Origin: a virus | Direction: 5' to 3' (one strand) | IMG/VR virus record: IMGVR_UViG_3300032249_000861 | Coordinates: 1 to 64,000 of that record | DNA length: 64,000 nt | In this document: in pieces, positions 60,201-64,000 of the stretch | How positions within the stretch are numbered: the stretch's first letter is position 1 | How the letters are laid out: every line of letters starts with the position of its first letter | The notes under the pieces: generated by a model | Database searches by the model: none | The model's input: the letters and a program-made list of their open reading frames with translations, nothing else | Told to the model about the DNA's origin: nothing | Made by a program: the position numbers and the translations under genes

Positions 60201-63200
60201 AACTTTTTTGGAGAAGCATTCGCTGCCGCCGCACAAGAAGCCAGAGCCATAGAAGCAACAAGGGCTCAGATTGAAACCAACGATAAGTTTGTTGTTGACC
60301 AGCCTGATATGATGACAGCTTCAGAGCTTGACCCAATAACAAGAGCTTCTAGTAGGAGGGTTTGGGGATCTGATAAGGCTTTTGAAAATATGCCCAAACC
60401 CAAAATTTCTAGAGAAAAAGTCAAAGCACTAGACACTGGCGAGCCTGACGAGATGACAGCTTCAGAGCTTACTCCTCTACAGAGGGCCGTTATTAATAAG
60501 TCATTCGGACTTGATTCTGATAAAGGTTTCGAATTGCGAGAACAACTTATAGCTCAAAAAAGAGAAGCAGATATACTTCCAGAAGACTTTTTTCCAAACG
60601 GTTCATCAAGAACAGAAACTCCATTATCTTCAGCTAGAACAGAAGCAGAAGCTAAGAATCCTGGTACCGTATTTGAAGGACAGTTAGAAGCAGCATTAAC
60701 CGATGCTTCTTCTCCAGAAGCTTTAAAAGCTTCTGCAGAAGCTCAACAAAGATTAGCAGCACAAAAATTAGCAGCAAAATCTCCAGAACAAATATCTGTA
60801 GAAAAAACATATGGTCCTTTATATAGAGAAGCTAAAAAAGCTAATGATACAGCGGAGATGGCCAGAATACGATTAGAAGCTAATGCAGAATTTAAGAAAC
60901 GCTCTCAAGAAGCTTCTACAAGATCTGAAGATAAAAAGAACAATTTCCTTCCTGTTATGGGTAGGGTCTTAAAGATAGCCGCCCCAATCGGATCAGCTAT
61001 TGGTTATGGACTAGGATCGTTATTAAGTGGTTCTATGGGCAGAAAAAAAGAAGAACCTCAAGATTTAGCTTCTAGGTTAGAAAATGCTTCTGATCTACAA
61101 GAAGTTTTTGATCTTTTAAAACTAGCAGAAAAAGACAAGATAGGAAACCCGACTAATCCTTTAAGAGAAATAGGCGGATCATCCCCACTTATTGCTAAAT
61201 TACAAAAACTAGCTCCAGAAATATATGGTAAAAAAGGTAGTGACTATTTTAGCTCTCAAGACTTAGCAGCTATGCCGGAAGACGCATATAATGAGAATTT
61301 TCTAGAAAGATTAAAAGATAATGCAACATTCGAGAAGATGAAAAGAGAACAAAAGGTAGCTGAACCTGCTCGCTTAAAGAGTGATGAGGCTGCACGGGCT
61401 ACAACAAGAGATCTTATAACGCAATGGTCTCAAGACTTTGCTATGGCGGGTAATGATGTCCGAACTCCTCCAGGTTCTGATCCTAAAAAAGCTAGAAATC
61501 CGTTAAAAGCCATGTCACGAGAAATGGCAGAAAGAGCACAAGAAAGAAGAAGTGGATTCCCCACAGACGATCAAGGAAACGATCTACAGATAGGCACTAT
61601 GATTCCCGCCCCGATATCGGTTTTAGATCGTACAAAAAATGATGCTGCAGCGATGAGAGAAATTGACGAAAAAGATAATAATGCTGCTCCGATGCTGGAA
61701 GTTAAGAAACCAGTAAAGAAATCTCTTGGGGGTTTAATTTATGCGTCGAAAGGAACCTTAGTAAACTACCAACCTCGTGGAACTGACACAGTACCAGCAA
61801 TGTTAACTCCGGGCGAGTTTGTTGTTAATGCCAGAGCAACAGCAGATAACTACCCATTACTAAAAGCTATTAATAGCGGAACTAACGTTGATACTACTGC
61901 TAATATGAGTAAGGGCGGTGTGGTTTATGCTCAAGAAGGAGCATTAGTACCTAGCTTCGGAATGCATATTCCATCTTTAGATCCAGACAAAAATACTAAA
62001 TTAACCCTATTACCAGAAAGCTCTTTAGATCAAGCAAATACAAAAGAAGCTTTTCGAGAATATGGAAACGCTCGACCTTCCTATCAATCAAGACCACAAC
62101 TACCAAAGCCAACTGTTCAATCAGGATCTTTTAAAGAAGGAGTTCATGATAGAAATTCTGTTATAAAAGATAGTGAATATTCTAGAAGTTTAAAGAGAAT
62201 GGGTATTCCACACGTATCACAGAGTGGTGGATCTAAAACCTATTTGGATCAAAATGGCAGAGAAATTTCAGCAAATGAATTTAAACTTTTACCAGAAACG
62301 TCTTTTAATCATCCAGAATATGCAGTCATGCGTAGCAGAGCAGCTTTTGCTGCTGGAGCTGCTAAGTCTGTTGTTCCTCAAATGGGGGCTACGTCTGGGG
62401 CTATAGCAGGAGCAGCTGCCGGAGCCGTATTAGGACCTCCCGGAGTAATTGCCGGAGGCTTGATTGGAGGTTTGACTGGTGGTATAATGGGATCGGCATT
62501 ACAAGAAACAGCATTAGATATAGCAAATCCAGAGGCTAACGCTATAGCTAATCAACTAATGGATCAAAATCCCGTATCAGCAATGGCAGGATCAGCAGCA
62601 GGAGACATTGCAACAGGAGGATTACTATCATTAGCCTTGCCTTCTATACCAACACCAACAAGGGCTGGAGATTCAATGGTTGGTCCCGGAGGACTAACAC
62701 CAAAACAAATAAAACATGCTGAAAAAGGATTAAATAGACCCATATCAGAAGCGATTACTCCGTTTACAGGAATGAAAGGATTTGGAGGTCGTTATGTTGA
62801 CGGTCCAATAAGTGTTGATCAGTTAGTATATAAATCCAGAGACAACTTGGCTGAGAGTATTCATTACTCTGGGGCAGATCCCAAAACATTTGATTCATTA
62901 ACAACAAGATTAACAGAACCTGTTCCTGGAGCTCTTGGTGATTATTACCAGGGACTAAGCAGGATATCTCCTAAAGCTCCTCCAGAACATATTATTGGAA
63001 CAATAGCTCATGAGGCTGGCCATCATTATCAAACAATGAAGGACCCTACTGGAAGATTCGTAAAAACTTGGATGTCAGATAATAGAGATCAAGCAAGTGA
63101 CTGGATTTTAAAAAGAACATCCTCTCCTCAATATCTTGAAACTGCAACTCCAAGAAACCAGGTGAATTATGGAGTTAATGATATGCTGAGTGGGGATTTT

Positions 63201-64000
63201 TATAAACAGAGACAAATGGAACAATTAAGAAAAGAGTTTGGAGAGGATGGTTTTAAGACTTTATTAGAAGACTCGTTAGCACATACTCTAGGGGCTGGTA
63301 AAAAAGGCATAGCTGGAGATGTAAATTCAGCACTAAGATTTGAGTCTCAAAACTATATTCGCGGCAGAACTGGTGGCAGATATGGCGAAGCAGGACTAGC
63401 ATTTGGAGGCGAAGACCTGTCTCGCATAGATCCCGATATAATGGCAAAGGTTGGAGTAAGAGCTCCACAAACCTTAACAGGTCACGACAGAGTTTTAGAC
63501 GCTATGACAAGATATGGTCAGGATAAGGGTTTTGCATTTCCTAATTTTGTAGATAATGCAGAAGTGTCTGGTAGACAAGAATTTCTTACGTCTATGTTCC
63601 AGGATTTAGGAGGAGCAGATAAAGAAGCCAGAGGATTATCTCAAGGATTAGTCAAATTTATCGAAACTAAGGGTGGAGAAGGCGTAAAAATGACTCCACC
63701 GCCACTTCCTCCATCTCCACCACCACTTCCTGTTAATAGATACGCAAATGGCGGAATGGTCAATATGTCTGAAGGTAACAAGATTCCATCCGAAGTATGG
63801 GCAATAGGTACAAAATATACAAATGTTATGTCTCCTGAAGATTTTGAAAAACGCAAAGTCATTAGACCAAAATTATCTGATGATAGTACCTATGATACCC
63901 CCAAGGTTTTTAAAGACTATCACGAAGCACATAAAAAACCTATTAGTATTGATCCAGCATTACTAGATAAACAATCTTCTTTCTCTAAGTATTTACAGTC
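42243..64000 (+). CDS. Giant multi-domain tail tape-measure protein, C-terminus outside window
   Basis: One frame stays open from the ATG at 42243 to the end, at least 7,252 codons. Residues about 124-410 are a tape-measure core (TP901-like), with EFGKQAGLAIRRFAAF and RTIFTRIQRGSTIDALKEFG. Embedded motifs, in order: PD-(D/E)XK (697-735), Walker A GVAGSGKTT (1052-1060), an HxGH-type nucleotidyltransferase (1200-1365), HAD phosphatase DFDKTL (1651), HExxH zincin (2156), EF-hands (3966, 4117-4150), hydrophobic segments (4884-4930, 6700-6760) and a second HExxH (6923). PGEFV-type modules recur at 546, 2532, 3881 and 6513. No strong ribosome binding site is seen. The tape sets tail length and is likely ejected with DNA. 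Confidence 0.93.
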   Translation, partial: MATAFNLTAQLNLRGPNNVNKIVADIKKQLTGITANVNLKLDPNVAKNVKAIDYSLKSLNATLSKTTTNAGSAAAAIAAFGKAVNAISIKNVSPQINAAVASMNKLNKSSSNVSQSLTESATEMQEFGKQAGLAIRRFAAFSAVTGVIYSLSNSITQGIQAYIDYDKELVRLQQVTGETAGGLQLLQDSISQLATGFGVSSKELTTVSVTLAQAGLSAKDTERALRALALSSLAPSFDDMNETVEGSIALMRQFGISAGQLEPALGSINAVAAAFAVEADDLITAIQRTGGVFATASKGVSEGTDALNEFIAVFTSVRATTRESAETIATGLRTIFTRIQRGSTIDALKEFGVTLTDSEGKFVGAYKAVQLLSEGLSKIDTRDIKFSRIVEELGGFRQIGKVIPLIQQFSVAQNALKIAQTGQSSLAKDASTAQLSLANQIQKVREEFFALFREIGQSKGFQSLLTGVLTLTRGLIKLADVSKSLLPALSVVLAFKGASALTQFASGFSKGFRPGGGKPEKERPRFADGGQVRYYAKGGHVAGSGNSDTIPAMLTPGEFVINKKAARAVGSKNLNRINRYASGGKVKDLVNDPNGKKSLKKVYDINKDFDSYEDPTIDRVDLDKTYDQYTQQSKQIWLEANKKYKQDLAQGYKPQKGDVPQLANAYIKRETGGLAQNLGFKELREPQTAKKLNKIRGALAENEVKKRYKLGNPLALQDGADFYDAKNDRFVEIKNQKKQLKDSTLISKTLLAFAARKGNKLNNQPDYVPSLKILAVEAPSPDKYDEFEEKKLGGPINKRVKQAVDFKNLHKINGYAKGGPIAANITDTTTSDGDTLNVNFTPEQKPFNTLSRLENWDAFETDDVQGFKIPEWQRKLGRAAAKVTSEEYNKQDDKALKAFRSSNGAMDNYGRPMFKDDNLGSKLKNLGLAMPYKGKGKAPTKQLSTWGDYRNIFGYAPSQAPGLQGEEISEDKAVKKALGGMIQKFEEGGVAQRKVGYIDYDVIANEANKDIVEKGMKETGSDGPRIYSDYLTKLAVNARKSSSIQKLRAIYGVAGSGKTTLARGQGTDNARLRKTERFPILSPEDIQKATEILILTSSVSQTKMDDFFGDVDRAYTLSSTTDAERSRVRDQRGSRDVTGIGLEGRQPGTTMGVSADTAVGEALLSDKLGAKSTVLGRSGSGRLRRKSGNELVDIVKKRIGFTWGGFAPTTAGHESIMDAAAAMGIPPEDFIALVGANEAVDASSYRTAIFDQDSRVLLAKAGFGAKGATVLPKPRDFEVPQGFDITQQGSDRRQVLIPSQGSTAFVADKTEDQTAKYRQAGYDVKNIERTGGISGTMVRDLIIAGDMAKLQSVLSPGVYDLVSNNIGRIQNRASVLPSLIEQAQKEAQAEMGQVDQQIEALGIKRIDSKKLESDPEYAAKVEVLKELRAKKQKIKSAAGFTPYKLLDALAEKDPQNYALDFSTSSNLGNVPDMRVMGQNSQASIPAGRVAQLAQEKNKSIQDVILEQLGGLGGPAGVKKILGIGSGDRTLSSLLQAGNIKGGKGLDEAADYVNRALAARGIRDAAEAKRLEEYQAKALHFGIAGLLPMDYSKEFEWDIGGTDVYATARGFGSTYLEEAKQMQKESSELAQRFAENVQNKNIFGGGEKLAFDFDKTLVEDADILDAKGKPDIAKYSNREAVQEALKSARPTRLATKLKSLIEQDPPFIKKTRILTARPQSTADLLAQSLQSFGLPYAETDITGVSGGVSSNIPALKAANLQKEEKLIDDSLDNIMAVRKAGKKGFQYTEPKSTTSELDEKMGQGNIEGAIIEKALAVLGAPVRPDAKQNRAIDYPDGLGSASQFFPGIDPGIPTEVKRTIDGSSLEKVREEIGRYITGGAQAVKLARGGAVQSFMAGGAATKTRKTKEPFGTGETEFPTRISKKYAEEQKTADEFAKSKLAWDKYPKDERIMVDDTKVQEAYQQPFDRERFASSFKEKISRDSLFQRMSDFAKFVGLPEEDLSVALPLQLDFGASKRGGGLGMFAAAQFEKGATGIRPYEGYDLSKFGYGEKQKQEAYGLEKLITAKEKEIAKIRKTPTETYDDGSFSFDSEAFQKTSIELDSLKNRLFKLKDLKRDAEKAALSEQNTTSSAAGRGTISFASSMGYSSDTKNSTLYHEMTHQLFQGLRTKSAGSFDKYRDRVSSLFSGDNDDLADAFDSLTAGGGYSSADVVYGRSYKSNNLSQILSSYYRQNLDFSRSAATIPQDTTKNLASLSTQSTAAKRAREYRPINPRVNEALLQAGDKFGMTQEKIDRMEDNGKEEFLTTLMEKAPQLDQNLQGILDSTLTELLSGAGIQRQKYAAGRKVDYESGVGVSPFGGSISKRLSESVYNLQKGTGLSDPEFNEIKKTADTYGYNEEEFKEYLAKRIQEKKNKQGLRASPSALAQQLMQQKTVSTPKQLALAETLKGEPDAGYRPIPTAAERIASDRMAVQNATRRFASGGTVSALVSNGEAYVPPKIAKRIGYGNLNRMNQADRNGMSKFSSGGISVFKGPGTGTSDSIPANLPVGSFIIREKATKALGLNKGGAVPAQRFATGGSVTSMIMEWLSSDMTAGTKPKMPQRPDIVSRATVTASSDTTKELDNLVKSLNAVGFSAKESADILNRGGQVSYKTIEKALVKDIERLKKSTAGIDQITQAETTLARIRNQTKKDVGSKQKMEEAFRGSGRSSGSVQQEIYSTAMSMGEQNIEAKEAARRKKIPQIEKRERKKLIESKREDFIEKEYKNQVAKEQKTKGRKLTSTEKDKVRSDAELKGNTKTFKLTTEEKTNVKATAQAKTTLSAEERTKEYNKAALRATTSVTGASKSELAAKNVKGSDILRYAQESMRDRKTLAEMDKQFVAMAMDEYKNRGTVNGIVVKSAAEAKKAAEEEISKRREAINARASQNGEKGVGAAGLRDYRNSPILNQIKGFIKSPGRVMGGVSVAAGLAAGSSDMIAKNMYDMSTTEGQGKAAKTSAAIQSSGTILSTGLAAASQMATIPVIGPYVAALTAVGTAAAAAADYFYDFTGAQKAATVEFERSVRAKEIGIAMDGLDRAFQNFEKDMGNIDLQNALEKSLGGASSLQIKDNMAERDNAKAEFSLKNRSWSDIFSGNFKGSAKMDALQQGAMDSEMSQKITPIADKAMSLYEKQISSGKSIQDIVNNVRTGNKEAGAAGFAVAASVNPKLWSELEAKIAKSGDTSEQNREKIQKEIAARELLTNVQLQSIERMAKLNKEMDAADRAGRRLAETFEHIGETIDQSIQRMQRESQIRQAQANDRVEARRGNAGFDERAVNNRNVGVLTSPKAYQNDPGRIEEAIRAGTTGMSPELAQKMAGGARLEATLPNVMRNAVSSELKTNANLDLAEAADAARKKGTEAIQRSGLSEADQKVAIDKLNTKLNSEQEKAQKEGGDSPRQKVDFFIDSVSELGPEIANIFGNAGKRLDDIIQARQGIYDTFAKNLQAASEAAKKAREFFSKARDIRYNAGMDLREAQTGVGESYAEAKAKSDSSIARLTGGVTDPQAIGRNIDALTARRDQQMKARDAAASDPNLTPKQQEDAAIKFAKDIQATNNALNDNREALDKLANSAEVAQKALDEVKNIRGLQQDRENFVNQLLTNTPAEADKLNQSFIRLQRNLSGGLNNASNQRDARNAFNDTLRRTGNLREATRAGNTVLADQRKQTLQLMQDPGFRGMMTLNMKNQGMNDQQIDKKFRDQESMLMQQMAVESGMINNPMVRQALAAKQDPNADPAMKRAAEQFLQSTGLQAKATEEQGRLELANVQSLLITSTDDLRTSIDALTTSINASLGPDGERVPGAVGPMVPVPAGARGAGPIGRPIRRATGGKVNTQYASTGKLIDFSPKGTDTVPAMLTPGEFVVNAKATADNYPLLKAINNGTNLVGNTAMMSKGGVVYLDNGGLIDEFRRIDSNSSNFLEVGEIDLKMMQLLDTDKDNKVSFREYSARAKSGGSGSSRSGQRSPVNSSFKADNLSFKAYSNAREEKYSKRYEGTRDRFPRETEKFSSGGLVTPYYLQDGTEKPLSKRPFMVKMEKPEDPLEAAERRRARALKASHPEITRVRQPSLVPGDPRALRHKESFYRLDVNSDGVLDAKEGRPHPELDRDLDRRITLEEWDGIDPGEFDPDDSSHVLRDSKGNPLTPGLMGSPFEKRHRSLMASVAMDEEKLAKGEPLVDSNGKPIDLASKRKELAIFNAQSGLYNTSQSLIARQKNIDDSLTKRLTGGGSLRNPDSSYAVTREFNKIRDRRSAFEEERRGQRAKDENATDEEIFDRTVEAYGQGDSDYWRSMGVTEAPNSYDESNTLNFIRSGDRLASRGDPYGDKARAYIDGYIASQGARQQQDRVDIGMGRPTISPDKAVVGTQGPVDDLNYLIDRNEVGRAVKYKAEQAKTEEENKQRDDAQVKQAEKQASLEKRDKELGIDTSGINRDIYESGGGFSNQPGSGRKVTVEEQTQRKRERAIADRFSFTDKTGKYSTAGTIDKVDFEKGTVKIAKMDPKTGEPITRTVPVFAGGETEEAIKASGRDPRRFKVGEKEEQVYTTVPLDKLSDKSRDKVRSYGLEKEADKAKTGENFTVGTSFEDYKGKIFRVDEKSEKVIVQKEDGKLVSVPMGIIDPETKNIALDQAKTATTVTDLTQKQMDADIGNIDFTSSLPEPQVPLIEDFTDRANEVRQETMNNAALEQTKMDQLPVMSEPVPTSGTIDPLTGKVVGNNVSMDLNPDGTRTPEQLNILNQQATRDADRRNSNARYEELRARSKAESSYDRSWFGENWPKEWGGVSKPEKRLTRKELEELGAMESERGVPALSRLGANTRVEQTRRNAGLDEAQIESLSQQKTEQFKAELEKKNDAEGGVAVGLAAQRAVVPLLAGATAVAAAPALVPAGVIGAGLTIAGGVGFSLGANKLQDVALEGTDFDKRQKELAEKRPGATAVGSLLPGLLTGNPLTGATTLRQALATRAASGATEAALGAGIRGATSGGDFGTVQDVGMDFISGAILPSPNFGGKGSKNYNIPEGPAKPKTEAVALKELAKTVKAEQRAITEENVLDGAEILATKRKQEEVRRAAQEKQRVRDEAEAVKESGREKAVFDVFTIGGRLSDDNIASALKSAKEKTVTGTKLLTGKVTGKPRGDLIEQNPTLASRLGVSTPGLDAVKNGQNITAKDLVAKLKDEGFSEEYAKKVSRERTLKMVSDLATERSKRKDESIQQVASEYKDAVTGVEDPNKRAKIKAKFQTRLQKELSSIVSDTNDRAEAFDSGMTVQELKKQRAAEAQAKDKAESDKLIQEFDSTLGSSKPITIDNPPIGEPLDLGVDPLAPITSARDNAATTAASTKPISTEEQSPVGETTIPQPNKDAADTVTAGTKPVDAATVAAKNQTVVKAAEQENTSSLQTSAIPQPKPYNPTDYPIMDSIMRGGKNGHYGPMGTTNITGKQNIHGISGWKTRLIPKDDASAAKIKEFLDTHPDIGSYKLALNEGPVPVFSVYFKKGTKDEALSFAQASEKGLKDSLDPRLYQGADTLLEGTNISARFDARDLKNKSASSIIDRQLENSPFSRGFLKAEELNLQILPSNTAPGSTASRAMPNITAGTRGVPDTGYVDWLKTKKFLAKDPKKIASLDAEIQRATNVADDWLKENMSDIYSASAERTARESTGPQQQAVVETATRDATSRPTKSGFVRDKSLPINEVDDLASAGFGVISPDQEVESVIRGARENFLGSLTKPAALLQPETYQKYADQLLELEKSGKIKITKGASFGTSGQPSIFVGKPENVDILAKAFESETARTRETRGSTSNEFKETVGKALGYSKDSIALHILEKDWDKAGLDIDTIQDRLQVSRGAAARYMVSEINKAKEQASVEQGVKESINPPIKDPITGDEFELGPGDDFQLGGLGEDPLAPAPIIKPENVLPEARAESEARRAETATSRTKSSIVDEDEFVLGDMEDDSTVVAVEPDDGSNFFGEAFAAAAQEARAIEATRAQIETNDKFVVDQPDMMTASELDPITRASSRRVWGSDKAFENMPKPKISREKVKALDTGEPDEMTASELTPLQRAVINKSFGLDSDKGFELREQLIAQKREADILPEDFFPNGSSRTETPLSSARTEAEAKNPGTVFEGQLEAALTDASSPEALKASAEAQQRLAAQKLAAKSPEQISVEKTYGPLYREAKKANDTAEMARIRLEANAEFKKRSQEASTRSEDKKNNFLPVMGRVLKIAAPIGSAIGYGLGSLLSGSMGRKKEEPQDLASRLENASDLQEVFDLLKLAEKDKIGNPTNPLREIGGSSPLIAKLQKLAPEIYGKKGSDYFSSQDLAAMPEDAYNENFLERLKDNATFEKMKREQKVAEPARLKSDEAARATTRDLITQWSQDFAMAGNDVRTPPGSDPKKARNPLKAMSREMAERAQERRSGFPTDDQGNDLQIGTMIPAPISVLDRTKNDAAAMREIDEKDNNAAPMLEVKKPVKKSLGGLIYASKGTLVNYQPRGTDTVPAMLTPGEFVVNARATADNYPLLKAINSGTNVDTTANMSKGGVVYAQEGALVPSFGMHIPSLDPDKNTKLTLLPESSLDQANTKEAFREYGNARPSYQSRPQLPKPTVQSGSFKEGVHDRNSVIKDSEYSRSLKRMGIPHVSQSGGSKTYLDQNGREISANEFKLLPETSFNHPEYAVMRSRAAFAAGAAKSVVPQMGATSGAIAGAAAGAVLGPPGVIAGGLIGGLTGGIMGSALQETALDIANPEANAIANQLMDQNPVSAMAGSAAGDIATGGLLSLALPSIPTPTRAGDSMVGPGGLTPKQIKHAEKGLNRPISEAITPFTGMKGFGGRYVDGPISVDQLVYKSRDNLAESIHYSGADPKTFDSLTTRLTEPVPGALGDYYQGLSRISPKAPPEHIIGTIAHEAGHHYQTMKDPTGRFVKTWMSDNRDQASDWILKRTSSPQYLETATPRNQVNYGVNDMLSGDFYKQRQMEQLRKEFGEDGFKTLLEDSLAHTLGAGKKGIAGDVNSALRFESQNYIRGRTGGRYGEAGLAFGGEDLSRIDPDIMAKVGVRAPQTLTGHDRVLDAMTRYGQDKGFAFPNFVDNAEVSGRQEFLTSMFQDLGGADKEARGLSQGLVKFIETKGGEGVKMTPPPLPPSPPPLPVNRYANGGMVNMSEGNKIPSEVWAIGTKYTNVMSPEDFEKRKVIRPKLSDDSTYDTPKVFKDYHEAHKKPISIDPALLDKQSSFSKYLQ
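53883..54035 (+). repeat. Repeated tape-measure module, copy A
   Basis: It encodes GTDTVPAMLTPGEFVVNA and continues ADNYPLLKAINNGTN, ending SKGGVVY. It is almost identical at the protein level to 61779-61928, while codons differ in places. Weaker forms are near 43880 (DTIPAMLTPGEFVINKKA) and 49839. Confidence 0.85.
61779..61928 (+). repeat. Repeated tape-measure module, copy B
   Basis: It encodes GTDTVPAMLTPGEFVVNA, then RATADNYPLLKAINSG and MSKGGVVY. It is the near-twin of copy A 7.9 kb upstream. It marks a recurrent step in the tape, possibly a folding or cutting unit. Confidence 0.85.

Noticed and set aside
1-64000. Lysogeny module, integrase, tRNA genes, or reverse transcriptase of a DGR
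   Set aside because: No integrase or repressor-integrase pair, no cloverleaf sequences and no reverse-transcriptase motif were seen in any frame read; they may lie outside the window.

Overview
The window is part of a tailed double-stranded DNA phage (Caudoviricetes). It holds a complete run of virion genes: terminase, portal, protease/scaffold, decoration protein, capsid, fibres, neck, tail tube, tail chaperones and tape measure. No integrase, tRNA, rRNA or CRISPR array was seen. No sheath was recognised and there are three tail-tube-like paralogues, so a long non-contractile tail is the best guess. The host is not determined. Planctomycete-like FGE/sulfatase-type sequence and small signal-peptide proteins hint at an environmental, perhaps planctomycete-like, host, but this is weak inference.

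Positions 1-6060 (minus strand) are a visibly more GC-rich arm of about twenty very small genes (23-147 aa; acidic, single-membrane-span or SH3/KOW-like). They form about ten short transcription units. Most units have a near-consensus TTGACA-N16/17-TATAAT promoter, many with an embedded or adjacent GTCGATAATA motif. Eight of the gaps between units hold a diverged imperfect palindrome of about 90 bp. One gene carries an L7/L12 C-terminal-like domain.

Positions 6158-9992 (minus strand) hold a frameshifted small secreted-protein gene, glmS, a GDP-L-fucose synthase gene, a second secreted small protein and an AT-hook DNA-binding protein. From 10085 everything is on the plus strand. First come a sigma-like factor, a putative small terminase, gmd, an HNH protein, an ERCC4-type nuclease and the large terminase, mostly overlapping by 4-16 nt. 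Gmd and the fucose synthase together complete GDP-mannose to GDP-L-fucose, although they lie on opposite strands. Then come portal, protease with a likely nested scaffold gene, decoration protein and major capsid protein, closed by a strong terminator at 20812.

Positions 20928-31271 form the adhesion region. It has Mtd-N-like fibre proteins, a GDPH/vWD-like protein, a protein with a circularly permuted FGE/C-type-lectin domain that looks like a DGR target, two FN3 repeats and glycine-rich tips. GC-rich 3' modules suggest mosaic acquisition. Positions 31354-36027 encode neck and connector-like proteins, one fused to a P/Homo-B domain. Positions 36085-39675 encode three tandem tail-tube paralogues, followed by tail assembly genes.

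From 42243 to the window edge a single frame stays open for at least 7,252 codons. It is an extremely large tape-measure protein. Inside it are motifs of a PD-(D/E)XK nuclease, a P-loop, an HxGH-type nucleotidyltransferase, a HAD phosphatase, two HExxH zincins and EF-hands. This multi-effector tape measure is the most striking item in the window.
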